Source: Actibacterium naphthalenivorans
GTDB taxonomy: Bacteria; Pseudomonadota; Alphaproteobacteria; Rhodobacterales; Rhodobacteraceae
DNA: 64,000 nt
Direction: 5' to 3'
Assembly: GCF_014196965.1 (NCBI RefSeq)
Contig: NZ_JACIEQ010000002.1
Coordinates: forward strand, 535,516-599,515
Shown here: in pieces, positions 19,202 to 28,570 of the stretch
Layout of the letters: each line of letters begins with the position of its first letter
How positions within the stretch are numbered: position 1 is the first letter of the stretch
Program-made: the position numbers and the translations under genes
The notes under the pieces: model-generated
The model's input: the letters and a program-made list of their open reading frames with translations, nothing else
Database searches by the model: none
What the model was told of the DNA's origin: nothing

Positions 19202-19798
19202 TCAGCCGCCGGGCGTCATCACCGTCAGCCCCAGCATCCGCCAGCTTTGCATCCCGCCACGGTAGTAAAAGATCCGCTCCGGCGGATAGCCCGCGCCCAC
19301 CATGCTGCGGATCGCGGTCGGCGATTGCCCGCACCACAGCCCGTTGCAGAACAGCGCCACGCGTTTGGCCGCGCTGCAATCCCAGCCATCGAAATCGGCC
19401 TCGCAGCCCAGATCACCCAGCCGGTCCAGTATCTCGGTATAGGGGATGGGCCGCCCGCCGGGGATTGTGCCGCGCAGATACCAATCACGGGTGCGGCTGT
19501 CGATCACCAGCGCCTCGGGGTCCTGCAGCATCTCCAGCAGCTCCAGCTCGCCGATCGTCGTGACCCCTTCGGCGGGCGTCATCGGCTGGATGCAGAACGG
19601 CGGACAGTCGCGCGAAGTGCGCGCCCACTCTCCCGTCACCTCGTTCGCGCTGTCCTGTTCGCGCATGATCGTGACCGGCCCGTCGGGCGTTTGCACCACC
19701 ACCTGCGGCAGATCCCTGCCGATCATCACCTTCAGCTCCTCCGCCTGCCCCGGCAGGGCCAGAAGCAGAAATGCCGCACATGCTGCCAAAATTCGCAT
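19202..19798 (-). CDS. Exported rhodanese-like domain protein
   Basis: 198 residues with a clear signal peptide (RILAACAAFLLLALPGQA, cut at about residue 19). The rhodanese domain includes ALVIDSRTRDWYLRGTIPGG near residue 93, and the active-site loop CNGLWCGQSP near residue 151 with cysteine in the catalytic position. A region with several extra cysteines (RDCPPFC) precedes it. It may handle sulfur or redox groups in the periplasm. The start at 19798 has an excellent GAGGAGG site; the frame extends to 19888 without support. Confidence 0.82.
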   Translation of the reverse strand: MRILAACAAFLLLALPGQAEELKVMIGRDLPQVVVQTPDGPVTIMREQDSANEVTGEWARTSRDCPPFCIQPMTPAEGVTTIGELELLEMLQDPEALVIDSRTRDWYLRGTIPGGRPIPYTEILDRLGDLGCEADFDGWDCSAAKRVALFCNGLWCGQSPTAIRSMVGAGYPPERIFYYRGGMQSWRMLGLTVMTPGG

Positions 19799-19881
19799 GA
19801 CATCCTCCTCAATTCGGCGCCCGACTCTGTGCAGGCCGCGGCGCAGGGGGCAGGATAGCGGAAATTCAGCCGAGCAAACAC

Positions 19882-20373
19882 ATGCCAAAAGAAAACCCGA
19901 TACGCCCGACAGATGAAGACGCGCGCGCGCTGGCCCGGGCGCTGATCCGCGAGGCCCGCTTTGGCGCCCTGGCGGTGCGCGATCCCGAAACCGGCCACCC
20001 CTATGTCTCGCGCATCGCCATCGGGCAGACGCCGCAGGGTGCGCCGCTCAGCTTCGTGTCAGAGCTTGCGCATCACACCAGGGCGCTGCGCGCCGATCCG
20101 TCCTGCGCGCTGTTGCTGGGCGAACCCGGTCCGACGGGCGATCCGCTGACCCACCCGCGCCTGAGCCTGATGGCCACGGCCCGCTTCGTGCCGCGCGACG
20201 CGCCCGAACACGCCGCCCTGGCGGCGCACTACCTGGCCACCCATCCCAAGGCGCGGCTCTATATCGGGTTCGCCGATTTCCACTTCGTCCGGTTCGACAT
20301 TCAGGGCGCGCATCTCAACGTCGGTTTCGGCAAGGCCTATCAACTGCAGCCGTCCGACCTGCCGGGCATGTGA
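19882..20373 (+). CDS. HugZ-like / pyridoxamine 5'-phosphate oxidase-fold protein
   Basis: 163 residues, a split-barrel FMN-binding fold. RFGALAVRDPETGHPYVSRIAIG near residue 27 and the LSFVSELAHHTRALRADPSCALLLGE stretch near residue 55 are typical of the N-terminal domain of HugZ/HutZ haem-utilisation proteins. The C-terminal haem-binding extension of HugZ is missing, so it is a short member. It might bind FMN or haem; function is not certain. Its end is followed by the hairpin at 20377. Confidence 0.78.
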   Translation: MPKENPIRPTDEDARALARALIREARFGALAVRDPETGHPYVSRIAIGQTPQGAPLSFVSELAHHTRALRADPSCALLLGEPGPTGDPLTHPRLSLMATARFVPRDAPEHAALAAHYLATHPKARLYIGFADFHFVRFDIQGAHLNVGFGKAYQLQPSDLPGM

Positions 20374-20376
20374 AAA

Positions 20377-20399
20377 CCCCGCGGCCAGAGACCGCGGGG
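20377..20399 (-). terminator. Intrinsic terminator of the beta-helix gene (minus strand)
   Basis: CCCCGCGG (20377-20384) and CCGCGGGG (20392-20399) form a perfect 8-bp GC stem with a 7-nt loop. Read on the minus strand it is followed by TTTT, giving a canonical terminator after the gene ending at 20427. On the plus strand no T-run follows, but the hairpin may still stabilise the HugZ-like transcript. Confidence 0.75.
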
Positions 20400-20426
20400 C
20401 ATACAAGACACGTCAGAACGCGCAGG

Positions 20427-22718
20427 TCAGGTGGCGTTGTCCATCCGCGCCGTGACATTGACCCGCCCGTGGCAGGGCGACGGCCAGACAAGCTGAATTT
20501 CAGACTTGTTGGCCCCCTTCTCGACCTTGGCATAGGGCATGGCCGCGACCACCGCGCCGCCGCCATCCTGAATGGCCCCCTCGGCCACCACCGAAACCGC
20601 ATTGCGGGCCCGGCCGTCAAACGGCAGGAAGCCCGCGAAATCGCAGTTCCAGGTGGCGACGTCGGTGTTCACGTCGAACTGCAGCATCACCGGGTTGGCG
20701 ATCACCTGCGTCACCCCGGTAAAGGCATTTCCGCCCACCGTCACGTTGCGCATCCTGCCCCGGTCCAGATCGGCATAGGTGGTATCGACCATATCCACCC
20801 TGTCCACATCGCCGTTGACCGCCTTGAACGCGTTGCCCGACATGTTGAACCCGTGGATGTAATGCCCCGGCCCCACCGGCTTGACCACCATCCAGCGGAA
20901 CCACGGCGCCACGTCGTTGACCGTGAAGATATTGCCGGTCACGGTCAGCCCGCCAAAGGAGTATTCATTGGAATGGTCGGGCGCCTCGTCATGCTCGTTC
21001 GTCCATTCGATCGAACTGTTGTCGATGTAATTCGCCGTGATCGTCGTTTTCACATTGGTCGAGGTCAGCACGATCCCCGCCTGACGAATGCCCGCCGTTT
21101 CGTTATCGCCCTGAAACCAGTGGTTGGCGGTGATGACATGTCCGCTGCCCGACCAGACCCCGAAATGGGCAAAGCGCACCACCCGGTTGTCACGGATCTT
21201 GCTGTCATTGGCATTCACGTTCAGCGCGATGCTGGTCCGGTCCTGCGCGCGCAGCGTCTGCTCGTTCGACAGGAACTGGCACCGGTCGATCAGCATCCCC
21301 TGGCACCCCGTGCCGATCGAGGTGATGCCGCGATCCTTGGGCTTGGTGACGAAACAGTCGCGCATGTGAAAGATCAGCCCGGCCGGGGCCAGCATCACGC
21401 CGCTGGCCTCGCCGTTGCACTGCAATTCCATGTCGGACAGCACGAACCGGTCGAGGCTGGCGAAGCCGCTGAAATCCAGCAGATACTTGAACCGCCTGAA
21501 CGTATAGGTCTGGGTGCCCGCCGCATCGAACAGCGGCTTGCTCAGGGTCAGAGTGCCCGCGCCGGCGTTCTTGCTCAGCACATAGATCTCGCGCCCCACG
21601 CCCAGCCCTTCGACCAGCGAGCCGACAGGGATGTTGGCCACATTCGCCACCCCGGTCAGCTGCAGCGGGTTCGACGTCGAATAGCTCGCCTGCGAGGTAT
21701 GGACATCCGTGTTCCAGTTGCCCGAGGCAACGGCGTTGATCTGCCCGTTCCGCAGCACCCGCCGGATCGCATAGGTATTCTTGTTCGCCACCGCCGCCTG
21801 CACATCCACCGGCTGATCAATGTCCAGCCGCCGCCCCTTCATGTCGAGGCTGTCATGGTCGGAATAGTTGAACAGCACCGCCAGTGCGCGTTTGAACCCC
21901 TCCAGCTCGTCGCCAAAGGCGTCGATATAGCTTGGCAGATCGAAGTTCCGGGTCAGCGTCAGCCGCGCGTCCAGCGGCATCGCCACCGTGCCTTCGAACC
22001 GCACCTTGTTTTCAAAGGTGACGTGATCGCCAAGATAATAGGTTCCGGCCGGCACCAGAACCGACCGGCCCGCCGCCGCGGCATCCGCCGCCTCGAACGC
22101 GGCGCGGTCGTCGGTGACGCCATCGCCGGCGGCGCCGAAATCGGTCACGTCGACCCAGTCCATCATGGTGCGCAGAAAGGCGCTGGTGATATCCTCGACC
22201 ACCAGATCGTCGATCCGCACCACCCCGCCGGTCGGGCCGGTCAGATCAAGGCCGATATGGGCGTAGATGGGCGTGGTGCCCCAGGCCATATCGACCCCGC
22301 TGCGCGCGCCGGTGCCGATGATCGCGCTCACGGTTTCCACCTGGCCATAGGCGGTCAGCGTGGTGGCGGCGCCTGTCTCGGTCAGCCCGCTCACATGGCC
22401 GCCGCCGCCATCCCCCGCCCAGGCCGCGATGCGCACATCCGGCAGGTTGCCACTGATCGCCTTCACCCGCGCGGTGACCCGCAGGTAACAGCCGGGCAGG
22501 ATCGGTGTCTGCCCCATATAGCGCAGTTTCTGGGTCACGGCGGTTTTCGACAGTTCCAGACACCCGCCGAAATCCTGATCCGCCGAGACAAGCGCCGCAT
22601 TCGCAGCCCCCTCATAGATCGCCGACCCCGGCACGCCATCCTCGCTCGACCAGACGTCCAGCCCGTTCGCGAATTCCGGTGGCATCAGCAGAAGCCCGTC
22701 GGTAATTGCCTTGTTCAT
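20427..22718 (-). CDS. Large right-handed beta-helix protein (pectate-lyase-3 / GH28-related)
   Basis: 763 residues, no signal peptide. Residues 1-215 look like a jelly-roll carbohydrate-binding or attachment region (GCYLRVTARVKAISG; VVRIDDLVVEDI). Near residue 230, VTDFGAAGDGVTDDRAAF is the pectate_lyase_3 opening motif of tail-spike-like beta-helices. Many Asn-rich repeats (ITANHWFQGDN, ITANYIDNSS, VTGNIFTVND) then build the helix, and the end is a small beta domain. Such proteins are phage tail or head spikes, or polysaccharide hydrolases. The start at 22718 has GGAAAGGGG; the frame is open to 22853. A CtrA box lies about 155 nt upstream. It could be a gene transfer agent head-spike homologue (GhsB-like), which is my inference. 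Confidence 0.75.
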   Translation of the reverse strand: MNKAITDGLLLMPPEFANGLDVWSSEDGVPGSAIYEGAANAALVSADQDFGGCLELSKTAVTQKLRYMGQTPILPGCYLRVTARVKAISGNLPDVRIAAWAGDGGGGHVSGLTETGAATTLTAYGQVETVSAIIGTGARSGVDMAWGTTPIYAHIGLDLTGPTGGVVRIDDLVVEDITSAFLRTMMDWVDVTDFGAAGDGVTDDRAAFEAADAAAAGRSVLVPAGTYYLGDHVTFENKVRFEGTVAMPLDARLTLTRNFDLPSYIDAFGDELEGFKRALAVLFNYSDHDSLDMKGRRLDIDQPVDVQAAVANKNTYAIRRVLRNGQINAVASGNWNTDVHTSQASYSTSNPLQLTGVANVANIPVGSLVEGLGVGREIYVLSKNAGAGTLTLSKPLFDAAGTQTYTFRRFKYLLDFSGFASLDRFVLSDMELQCNGEASGVMLAPAGLIFHMRDCFVTKPKDRGITSIGTGCQGMLIDRCQFLSNEQTLRAQDRTSIALNVNANDSKIRDNRVVRFAHFGVWSGSGHVITANHWFQGDNETAGIRQAGIVLTSTNVKTTITANYIDNSSIEWTNEHDEAPDHSNEYSFGGLTVTGNIFTVNDVAPWFRWMVVKPVGPGHYIHGFNMSGNAFKAVNGDVDRVDMVDTTYADLDRGRMRNVTVGGNAFTGVTQVIANPVMLQFDVNTDVATWNCDFAGFLPFDGRARNAVSVVAEGAIQDGGGAVVAAMPYAKVEKGANKSEIQLVWPSPCHGRVNVTARMDNAT

Positions 22719-22871
22719 CGAAACCCCTTTCCAATCGCGCATGCGCGCACCCGGCCCATCGGACAGCCCGAAACGCCGGGGGCCGAAGCGCCGCTCAATT
22801 TTCAGCCACTCTGTGAGGAGATCACCCGGAGACACAGGTCCGGGCCGGATCAAAGGGCTAACACAAAAGGC

Positions 22872-22886
22872 TTAACGCGCGCTTAA
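22872..22886. promoter_or_regulatory. CtrA box (TTAA-N7-TTAA) within a palindrome
   Basis: TTAA at 22872-22875 and 22883-22886 are spaced by seven bases and sit inside the palindrome GGCTTAA-N7-TTAAGCC (22869-22889). It matches the CtrA consensus in both directions. It lies between the beta-helix gene (start 22718) and the divergent CHAD gene (start 23003), at 154 and 116 nt respectively, so either may be the target. Confidence 0.55.
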
Positions 22887-23002
22887 GCCCGGATCGGAAA
22901 AACGCGGATTGCGGCCGTTCATGCCTGCAAACCGGCTGCGGATCGCTTATATGAATAGGGAACGCGCGGGTCGCCCAACCCGTTGGTCGGGAAGGAAAGA
23001 AA

Positions 23003-23908
23003 ATGGCTTATATGTTCCGCCTCAAGGACAAATCCGTGGAAAAGGCGGTGCGCCGGATCGCGCTGGAAGAGATTGACGCCGCACTGGCAGAGATCGACGA
23101 TCCGCAGATGGACCTGCACACAAAAGTGCACGAGGTGCGCAAACACGCGAAAAAGCTGCGCGGCCTGATCCGGCTGGTACGCCCGGCCTTCCCCGGCTAT
23201 GCCCGCGAAAACGCCGCCATCCGCGATGCCGCCCGGCTCCTGTCGGGGCTGCGCGACCGCGAAGGCATGATCGAGACCTTTCACAAGCTGATGGCCCATT
23301 CCCCCGATCCGGGCACCGAAACCCGTTTCGCGCCCGTGCTGGCCTTTCTGGAAGGCGGCCGCGAAAACGCCACCGCCGCGCCGGAAACCCTGCGCGACCT
23401 TGCCGGGTTCCGCGCCACGCTGGTGACGATCCGAAACCGCGCCACGGGCTGGAAGATCGAACAGAAGGGTTTCGGCGCCCTCGCCGACGGCCTCTCCCAG
23501 ACATGGACGCGCGGCCGCGCCGCGATGAAGGCCTTCGCAGAGGCGCCGTCAGACGCGCGGGTTCATGAATGGCGCAAGCGCGTGAAATACCACTGGTACC
23601 ACGCCCGCGCGCTCAGCCCGATCTGGCCGGCCCCGATGGACGTACAGACAGAGGCCGCCAAGGAACTGAGCGAGATGCTGGGCGATCACCATGACCTGAC
23701 CGTGCTGCAAACCCATATCCGGCAGGCACCCTCCCTGCCCGACACGCCGGAAATGTGGGATGCGTTCGACCGGATGATCGAGGCCCGGCGCGATGAGCTT
23801 CAGGCCCAGGCCCTGGCGCTCGGCGGCCGGCTCTATGCGGAACCGGCCGAGGCGATGGTCAGCAGATGGCGTGCCTGGTGGAAGCTCTGGCGGGGCACGT
23901 CCGGCTGA
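23003..23908 (+). CDS. CHAD-domain protein (polyphosphate-binding type)
   Basis: 301 residues made of CHAD-type helical bundles. Conserved histidines and basic residues lie in KVHEVRKHAKKLRGLIRLVRP near residue 35 and in VHEWRKRVKYHWYHARAL near residue 189, the two symmetric repeats of the domain. LGDHHDLTVLQTHI completes it. CHAD domains bind inorganic polyphosphate and often accompany CYTH phosphatases; no CYTH domain is fused or adjacent here. The ATG at 23003 is preceded by GGAAGG. It converges on lysK, 3 nt from its stop. Confidence 0.88.
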   Translation: MAYMFRLKDKSVEKAVRRIALEEIDAALAEIDDPQMDLHTKVHEVRKHAKKLRGLIRLVRPAFPGYARENAAIRDAARLLSGLRDREGMIETFHKLMAHSPDPGTETRFAPVLAFLEGGRENATAAPETLRDLAGFRATLVTIRNRATGWKIEQKGFGALADGLSQTWTRGRAAMKAFAEAPSDARVHEWRKRVKYHWYHARALSPIWPAPMDVQTEAAKELSEMLGDHHDLTVLQTHIRQAPSLPDTPEMWDAFDRMIEARRDELQAQALALGGRLYAEPAEAMVSRWRAWWKLWRGTSG

Positions 23909-23911
23909 TCT

Positions 23912-25492
23912 TCAGGCCAGCAACTCGCCCGACAGCCCCTTTTCGATCAGCGCGATGCTTTCCGCCACGCCGTAAAGCGCGATGAACCCGCCGAACCGCG
24001 GCCCCTGCGACGCGCCCAGAAGCACCTCGTAAAGCGCCTTGAACCAGTCGCGCAGCGGCTCGAACCCGTGGTCCTTGCCGACAGCGAACACAAGGCTCTG
24101 CAAGGCTTCGGCATCCGGCCCGCCGTCCCAGCCCTTCAACCGGGCCAACAGATCCTCCAGCGCCGCGCGCTCTTTGGCGTCCGGTGCGCGATAGACCTTG
24201 CCGGGCTTCACGAAGTCGTTGAAGTAGCGCACCGCATAGCCCGCCGCCGCATCCAGATCGGCATGCGTCTCGGCACGCGCGTCGGGCGCATAGCGGCGGA
24301 TGAAGCCCCACAGGGTTTCCTTGTCTTCCGCCGACGACACCGACGCCAGGTTCAGCAGCATCGAAAACGGGACCACCATGTTCGATACCGGCACGTTGCG
24401 GCCATGGATATGGAACACCGGGTTGTTCACCCGCGCCGCCATATCCTGATCGGCATAGGCGCGCAGCTGCTGATGATATTCGTCCATCGCCTTGGGGATC
24501 ACGTCGAAATACATGCGCTTGGCCGTCTTCGGCTTTTGATACATGAAATAGCTCAGGCTTTCCGACGAGGCATAGGTCAGCCATTCGTCGATCGACAGCC
24601 CGTTTCCCTTGGATTTCGAGATCTTCTCGCCATTCTCGTCGAGGAACAGCTCATAGGTGAAATGCTCGGGCTTGCGCCCGCCGAGGATCTCGCAGATCCG
24701 GTCGTAGATCGGGGTGTTGGTGGAATGATCCTTGCCATACATCTCGAAATCCACATCCAGCGCGGCCCAGCGGGCGCCGAAATCGGGCTTCCACTGCAGC
24801 TTCACATTGCCGCCGGTGACAGGCAGGGTCATCTCTTCGCCGTCCTCGTCGTCAAAGGTGATGGTGCCGGCGGCGGCGTCCACCTGCTTCACCGGAACAT
24901 ACAGAACCCGGCCAGACTTGGGGCTGATCGGCAGGAAGATCGAATAGGTCTGCTGCCGCTCTTCGCGCAGGGATTTCAGCATCACGGCCATTACGTCGTC
25001 ATAGAGTTCGGCGGCGCGCAGCAGCACCTTGTCGAACTGGCCGGACTTGTAGAAATCGGTGGCCGAGTAGAACTCGTATTCAAACCCGAACGTGTCCAGG
25101 AACCGGCGCAGCATGGCGTTGTTGTGATGGCCGAAGCTTTCGTATTCGCCGAACGGATCGGGCACGCTGGTCAGCGGCTTTTGCACGTGCTCTTTCAGCA
25201 TCTCCTGCTGCGGCACATTGTCGGGGATCTTGCGCATTCCGTCCAGATCGTCGGAAAAACAGATCAGCCGGGTGGGAATGTCGGAAATCACCTCGAATGC
25301 GCGGCGGATCATCGTGGTGCGCGCCACTTCGCCGAACGTGCCGATATGCGGCAGGCCGCTGGGGCCATAGCCGGTTTCGAACAGCACATAACCCTTTTCG
25401 GGCGGCGCCTTTTCGTACCGTTTGAGCAGACGGCGCGCTTCTTCAAAGGGCCAGGCTTTGCAAGACATCGCGGCGGCGCGCAGATCGGACAT
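23912..25492 (-). CDS. lysK: Lysyl-tRNA synthetase, class I
   Basis: 526 residues, the class I (archaeal-type) LysRS that replaces the class II enzyme in many alphaproteobacteria. The HIGH-type motif PHIGTFGE begins at residue 48, and the KMSKS-type motif KISKSKGN at residue 290. [14 protein letters not shown] and [13 protein letters not shown] are family signatures. It charges tRNA-Lys. The start is the ATG at 25492 (MSDLRAAAM); a second in-frame ATG lies at residue 9. It is a single gene, divergent from the TerB-like gene. Confidence 0.95.
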   Translation of the reverse strand: MSDLRAAAMSCKAWPFEEARRLLKRYEKAPPEKGYVLFETGYGPSGLPHIGTFGEVARTTMIRRAFEVISDIPTRLICFSDDLDGMRKIPDNVPQQEMLKEHVQKPLTSVPDPFGEYESFGHHNNAMLRRFLDTFGFEYEFYSATDFYKSGQFDKVLLRAAELYDDVMAVMLKSLREERQQTYSIFLPISPKSGRVLYVPVKQVDAAAGTITFDDEDGEEMTLPVTGGNVKLQWKPDFGARWAALDVDFEMYGKDHSTNTPIYDRICEILGGRKPEHFTYELFLDENGEKISKSKGNGLSIDEWLTYASSESLSYFMYQKPKTAKRMYFDVIPKAMDEYHQQLRAYADQDMAARVNNPVFHIHGRNVPVSNMVVPFSMLLNLASVSSAEDKETLWGFIRRYAPDARAETHADLDAAAGYAVRYFNDFVKPGKVYRAPDAKERAALEDLLARLKGWDGGPDAEALQSLVFAVGKDHGFEPLRDWFKALYEVLLGASQGPRFGGFIALYGVAESIALIEKGLSGELLA

Positions 25493-25607
25493 GGTGCTAT
25501 ACTTTCCTCACGGACGGGCCCCGTGCCCGACCGGCCCCGCTACCTATTGTGCCGCCGGGCGCGCGTCAATATTCTGCGCCGCAACACATACCCCAAAGGA
25601 CGCCCGA

Positions 25608-26030
25608 ATGACACTAAACGCCCTGCCGCTGACCGCACAGGACAGCCTTGTCGCCATCATGATCGCGGTTTCCGCCTCGGATGAAACGATCCGAACGTCA
25701 GAATTGATGACGATTCAGCGCATCGTGAATCACCTGCCCGTCTTCGCCGGCTATGATGACGATCGCATCGCCGTTGTCGCGCAGACCGTCTTTGACCTGC
25801 TCGAAGAGGTCGACGGGCTGGACGCGCTGTTCGGCCTGGTGCGCGATGCGCTGCCGGAAAAACTGGCGGAAACCGCCTATGCGATGGCCTGCGACGTGGC
25901 CGCCGCCGACGGCAAGCTGAAGGAAAGCGAGCTGCGCCTGCTCGAAGAGATCCGCTACGAGCTGAACATCGACCGCCTGCACGGCGCCGCCATCGAACGC
26001 GGCGCGCGGGCCCGGCACATGACCCTGTGA
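25608..26030 (+). CDS. TerB-like tellurite resistance domain protein
   Basis: 140 residues, all-helical, with two EF-hand-like acidic repeats typical of TerB: AVSASDETIRTSELMTIQRIV near residue 18 and DVAAADGKLKESELRLLEEIRYEL near residue 103. TerB domains occur in stress and tellurite resistance proteins and in many stand-alone proteins of unknown role. AAGGA lies 8 nt before the ATG at 25608; the frame extending to 25422 overlaps lysK and is not used. It stops 10 nt before the convergent dacB. Confidence 0.85.
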   Translation: MTLNALPLTAQDSLVAIMIAVSASDETIRTSELMTIQRIVNHLPVFAGYDDDRIAVVAQTVFDLLEEVDGLDALFGLVRDALPEKLAETAYAMACDVAAADGKLKESELRLLEEIRYELNIDRLHGAAIERGARARHMTL

Positions 26031-26040
26031 GCCGCCCGGC

Positions 26041-27531
26041 TCACGCGCCGTAAAGCGTCGCCCACCGTTCGATCAGCTTCAATTGCAGCGTCCGGGCCCG
26101 CGTGGCCCAGCTTCGCCCGCCCTTGGGGCGCTCGCGGCTGGCGCGGTCCAGTTTTGCCCGCCGTTCCTCATCGGCCATGAAGGTGGCAAAGGCCAGCTCG
26201 CGCCCATCAGCCGTGGTGACATAGCCGGTCAGCGCGCTGGCGAAGTTCAGGGTGCCGGTCTTGGCCCGGATCCGCACCGGGTGATCCTTCACCGGCCGCC
26301 CCTTCGCATCGCGCAACCACACGGGTTTCATCAGGGGCCGCAGCGGCCCGTCCGCCCCCGCCGCCACCAGCAGCTTGACCATATCCGCCGCCGCGATCCG
26401 CGATCCCGACCCCAGCCCGGAATGATCCACGAACCGCGCGCGCCGGATGCCCAGCGTCTCGCCCAGCCAATCATTCATCGCCGCCGCCGAGCCCGACAGC
26501 GAAACCGGGTGACCGCCCCCGGCATATGTCGCCGTCATGCCGATGACTTCGGCGGTCATGTTCGTGGAATACTTCAGCATATCGGTCAGCAGCTCGCGCA
26601 GCACGGGGCTGTCATGCGCCACGATCACCGCGCCTTGCGGCAGCGCCGGGGCCGCCACCGGCGCCGGCAGGACGATCCCGTGCGACCGGGCCAGCGTCTG
26701 AAACACCTCGGCCGCATAAAGCGCCGGCTTGCGCACCGGAAGCCAGCGGCTGCCGCCATTGCCAAGCACCGCGCTGGCGACGGTCCAGTCATCGGTGCCG
26801 GCCCGGTCGTCATAGGTGTAGATCGGGCTCTGCCGGTTCACCACCCGCATCCGCGACATGCCGACCCGAGGCCGGTAGCTGTTGCTGCGGGCGTCCATCG
26901 TCACGTCCCACCCCGCCGATGCACGGTGCCATTCGAACAGAACCCGGTTGAAATTCAGGTTCAGCCCCGACACCGCCGGATTATAGCTCACGTGGTCGGG
27001 CTGTTCGGGGTCGATCACCTTCAGATGCGGCAACGCCCCGGCGAAATAGCGGAACTTTCCGGCCACCTCGCGCACGCCCGCCGCCTTCAGCCCCGCCGCC
27101 AGCCCGGCCAGCGTGTCGGTGTCCAGCACCGGATCGCCGGTTCCCGCCAGAACCAGATCGCCCTCGACTCGCCCGCCCCGAACCGGGCCGGTGGCCAGAA
27201 CCCGGGTCTGGAACCGATAGTCGGGGGGCAGCTTTGCCAATGCGTAAAGCGTGGTCACCGCCTTTGCGGTGCTGGCGGGCGGCAGCCGCAGAATGGGGTT
27301 TCGCGCCTCCAGCACCGCGCCGGTGCGGGCGTCGGCCACCACGAAGCCGATCTTACCGCCCAGCCGCGCCGCTTCGATCAGCGCGTCGGCGCCGGAGGCA
27401 ACCGGGCCCGCGGGCCGCAATTCCGGGCGCGGAGAATGGCTCAGCGGCAGGCCAAAGGCCCGATCGGCGGCACCTGCCAGAAGGCATGCCACAACCCATC
27501 GCCGCGAAACCCGAATGTGCCCGTTTGTCAT
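26041..27531 (-). CDS. dacB: D-alanyl-D-alanine carboxypeptidase/endopeptidase (PBP4 type)
   Basis: 496 residues, the PBP4/DacB class C layout. A twin-arginine-like or Sec signal (VSRRWVVACLLAGAADRAFG) covers residues 8-27. The catalytic STAK tetrad is at S87-K90, the KYSTN motif (SxN) near residue 340, and AKTGTL (KTG) near residue 439. A large insert between S87 and SxN is typical. It trims peptidoglycan stem peptides in the periplasm. The start at 27531 (MTNGHI) is 70 nt after the end of nadD. Confidence 0.93.
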   Translation of the reverse strand: MTNGHIRVSRRWVVACLLAGAADRAFGLPLSHSPRPELRPAGPVASGADALIEAARLGGKIGFVVADARTGAVLEARNPILRLPPASTAKAVTTLYALAKLPPDYRFQTRVLATGPVRGGRVEGDLVLAGTGDPVLDTDTLAGLAAGLKAAGVREVAGKFRYFAGALPHLKVIDPEQPDHVSYNPAVSGLNLNFNRVLFEWHRASAGWDVTMDARSNSYRPRVGMSRMRVVNRQSPIYTYDDRAGTDDWTVASAVLGNGGSRWLPVRKPALYAAEVFQTLARSHGIVLPAPVAAPALPQGAVIVAHDSPVLRELLTDMLKYSTNMTAEVIGMTATYAGGGHPVSLSGSAAAMNDWLGETLGIRRARFVDHSGLGSGSRIAAADMVKLLVAAGADGPLRPLMKPVWLRDAKGRPVKDHPVRIRAKTGTLNFASALTGYVTTADGRELAFATFMADEERRAKLDRASRERPKGGRSWATRARTLQLKLIERWATLYGA

Positions 27532-27601
27532 GGCGCGAAGTGAAGCAAATCCCCCCGGCGCGGGCAAGCAGAACCGCCCGTGCGGGGCCCTGTTTCCGAC
27601 G

Positions 27602-28204
27602 CTACCGGCGCCATCCGCCACGGGCCCGGATTTCGGTGGATGAAATGTTCACCATCGGAATGTTCACAAAGCACCACGCCGGCGGCGGGCAACGCCCCAG
27701 CAGCGTGGAGGCCCGCGCCGGCACGCGGTATTTTGCATAGCGGTCGGCCGCCTTTGACATCCGCGCCGTCAGCCGCTGCCCCGGCCGCGCGATCACCCCG
27801 ATCGGGACGTTCTCCATGATCCAGTCCCACCGGTCCCAGTGATGAAACGTCGCCAGGTTGTCGGCCCCCATCAGCCAGACGAAGCGCACACCCGGATAGA
27901 GCGTCAGCAGCGCCTCGAGCGTCTCGGCGGTATAGCGCGTGCCGATCTGCGCCTCGAAATCGGTGACACTCACCCGCGGGTGCTCCATCACCGCCCGCGC
28001 GGCGGAAAGCCGTTTTTCCAGAGGCGCCGGCCCTTCCGTCTTCAGCGGGTTTCCCGGCGAGACCAGCCACCACACCTTGTCGAGGCCAAAGCGCTTCAGC
28101 GCCTCGCGGGTGATATGGGCGTGCCCTTCATGGGCCGGGTCGAACGAGCCGCCCAGCAATCCGATGATCTGGCCCCTTGCCGCAAAAGGCAGGCGATATC
28201 GCAC
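27602..28204 (-). CDS. nadD: Nicotinate-nucleotide adenylyltransferase
   Basis: 200 residues, the usual NadD length. [17 protein letters not shown] near residue 16 contains the nucleotidyltransferase GxFxPxHxGH signature, and the C-terminal [10 protein letters not shown] is the ATP-binding motif. [17 protein letters not shown] is the NadD-specific middle region. It makes nicotinate adenine dinucleotide from NaMN and ATP; nadE at 43-44.7 kb carries out the last step of the same pathway. Not grouped with rsfS/proA as in many other bacteria; dacB follows instead. Confidence 0.94.
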   Translation of the reverse strand: MRYRLPFAARGQIIGLLGGSFDPAHEGHAHITREALKRFGLDKVWWLVSPGNPLKTEGPAPLEKRLSAARAVMEHPRVSVTDFEAQIGTRYTAETLEALLTLYPGVRFVWLMGADNLATFHHWDRWDWIMENVPIGVIARPGQRLTARMSKAADRYAKYRVPARASTLLGRCPPPAWCFVNIPMVNISSTEIRARGGWRR

Positions 28205-28570
28205 GAAAACCCTCCCTTTTCCGGCTCCCCGGCGCTACTTCGGCCATTGCGCGGCCTGCTGTCAATTACCGCTGGACAGAAAGCGCGGAATTGCGGCGCA
28301 GGTGATTCTCTCAGACCGCCCAGTTTTTGCGCAATTCCGCATTTCTTTGTCAGAGATGTGGTTTCAATGTGGAAATTCGCAAATTGCAACGGTTATTGCG
28401 GCATTTTTGGCTGCAATATCAGAGACTAGCGCTCATAGATTTTGAATTATGATCAATCTGCTGGTACAGTGATCGCAATGGCAGGTATCGAACCTTGCGA
28501 TTTGTACATTGGAATATGATTTGCCGTACCGGGGTTTTGGTGTGGCACAAACTGAAACGGGTAACACGTC
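28205..28570. other. Intergenic stretch, AT-rich, upstream of the first VPLPA-CTERM gene
   Basis: 366 nt between two divergent genes. From about 28310 to 28530 the base composition is clearly lower in GC than the surrounding genes. No open frame has a ribosome site or family signal. The region probably holds regulated promoters for the surface protein at 28571, but I could not fix a -35/-10 pair with confidence. Confidence 0.5.

Noticed and set aside
20370..22886. 838-codon plus-strand frame opposite the beta-helix gene
   Set aside because: The product is rich in His, Arg and Pro with no domain, while the minus strand encodes a clear beta-helix protein with ribosome site and terminator.
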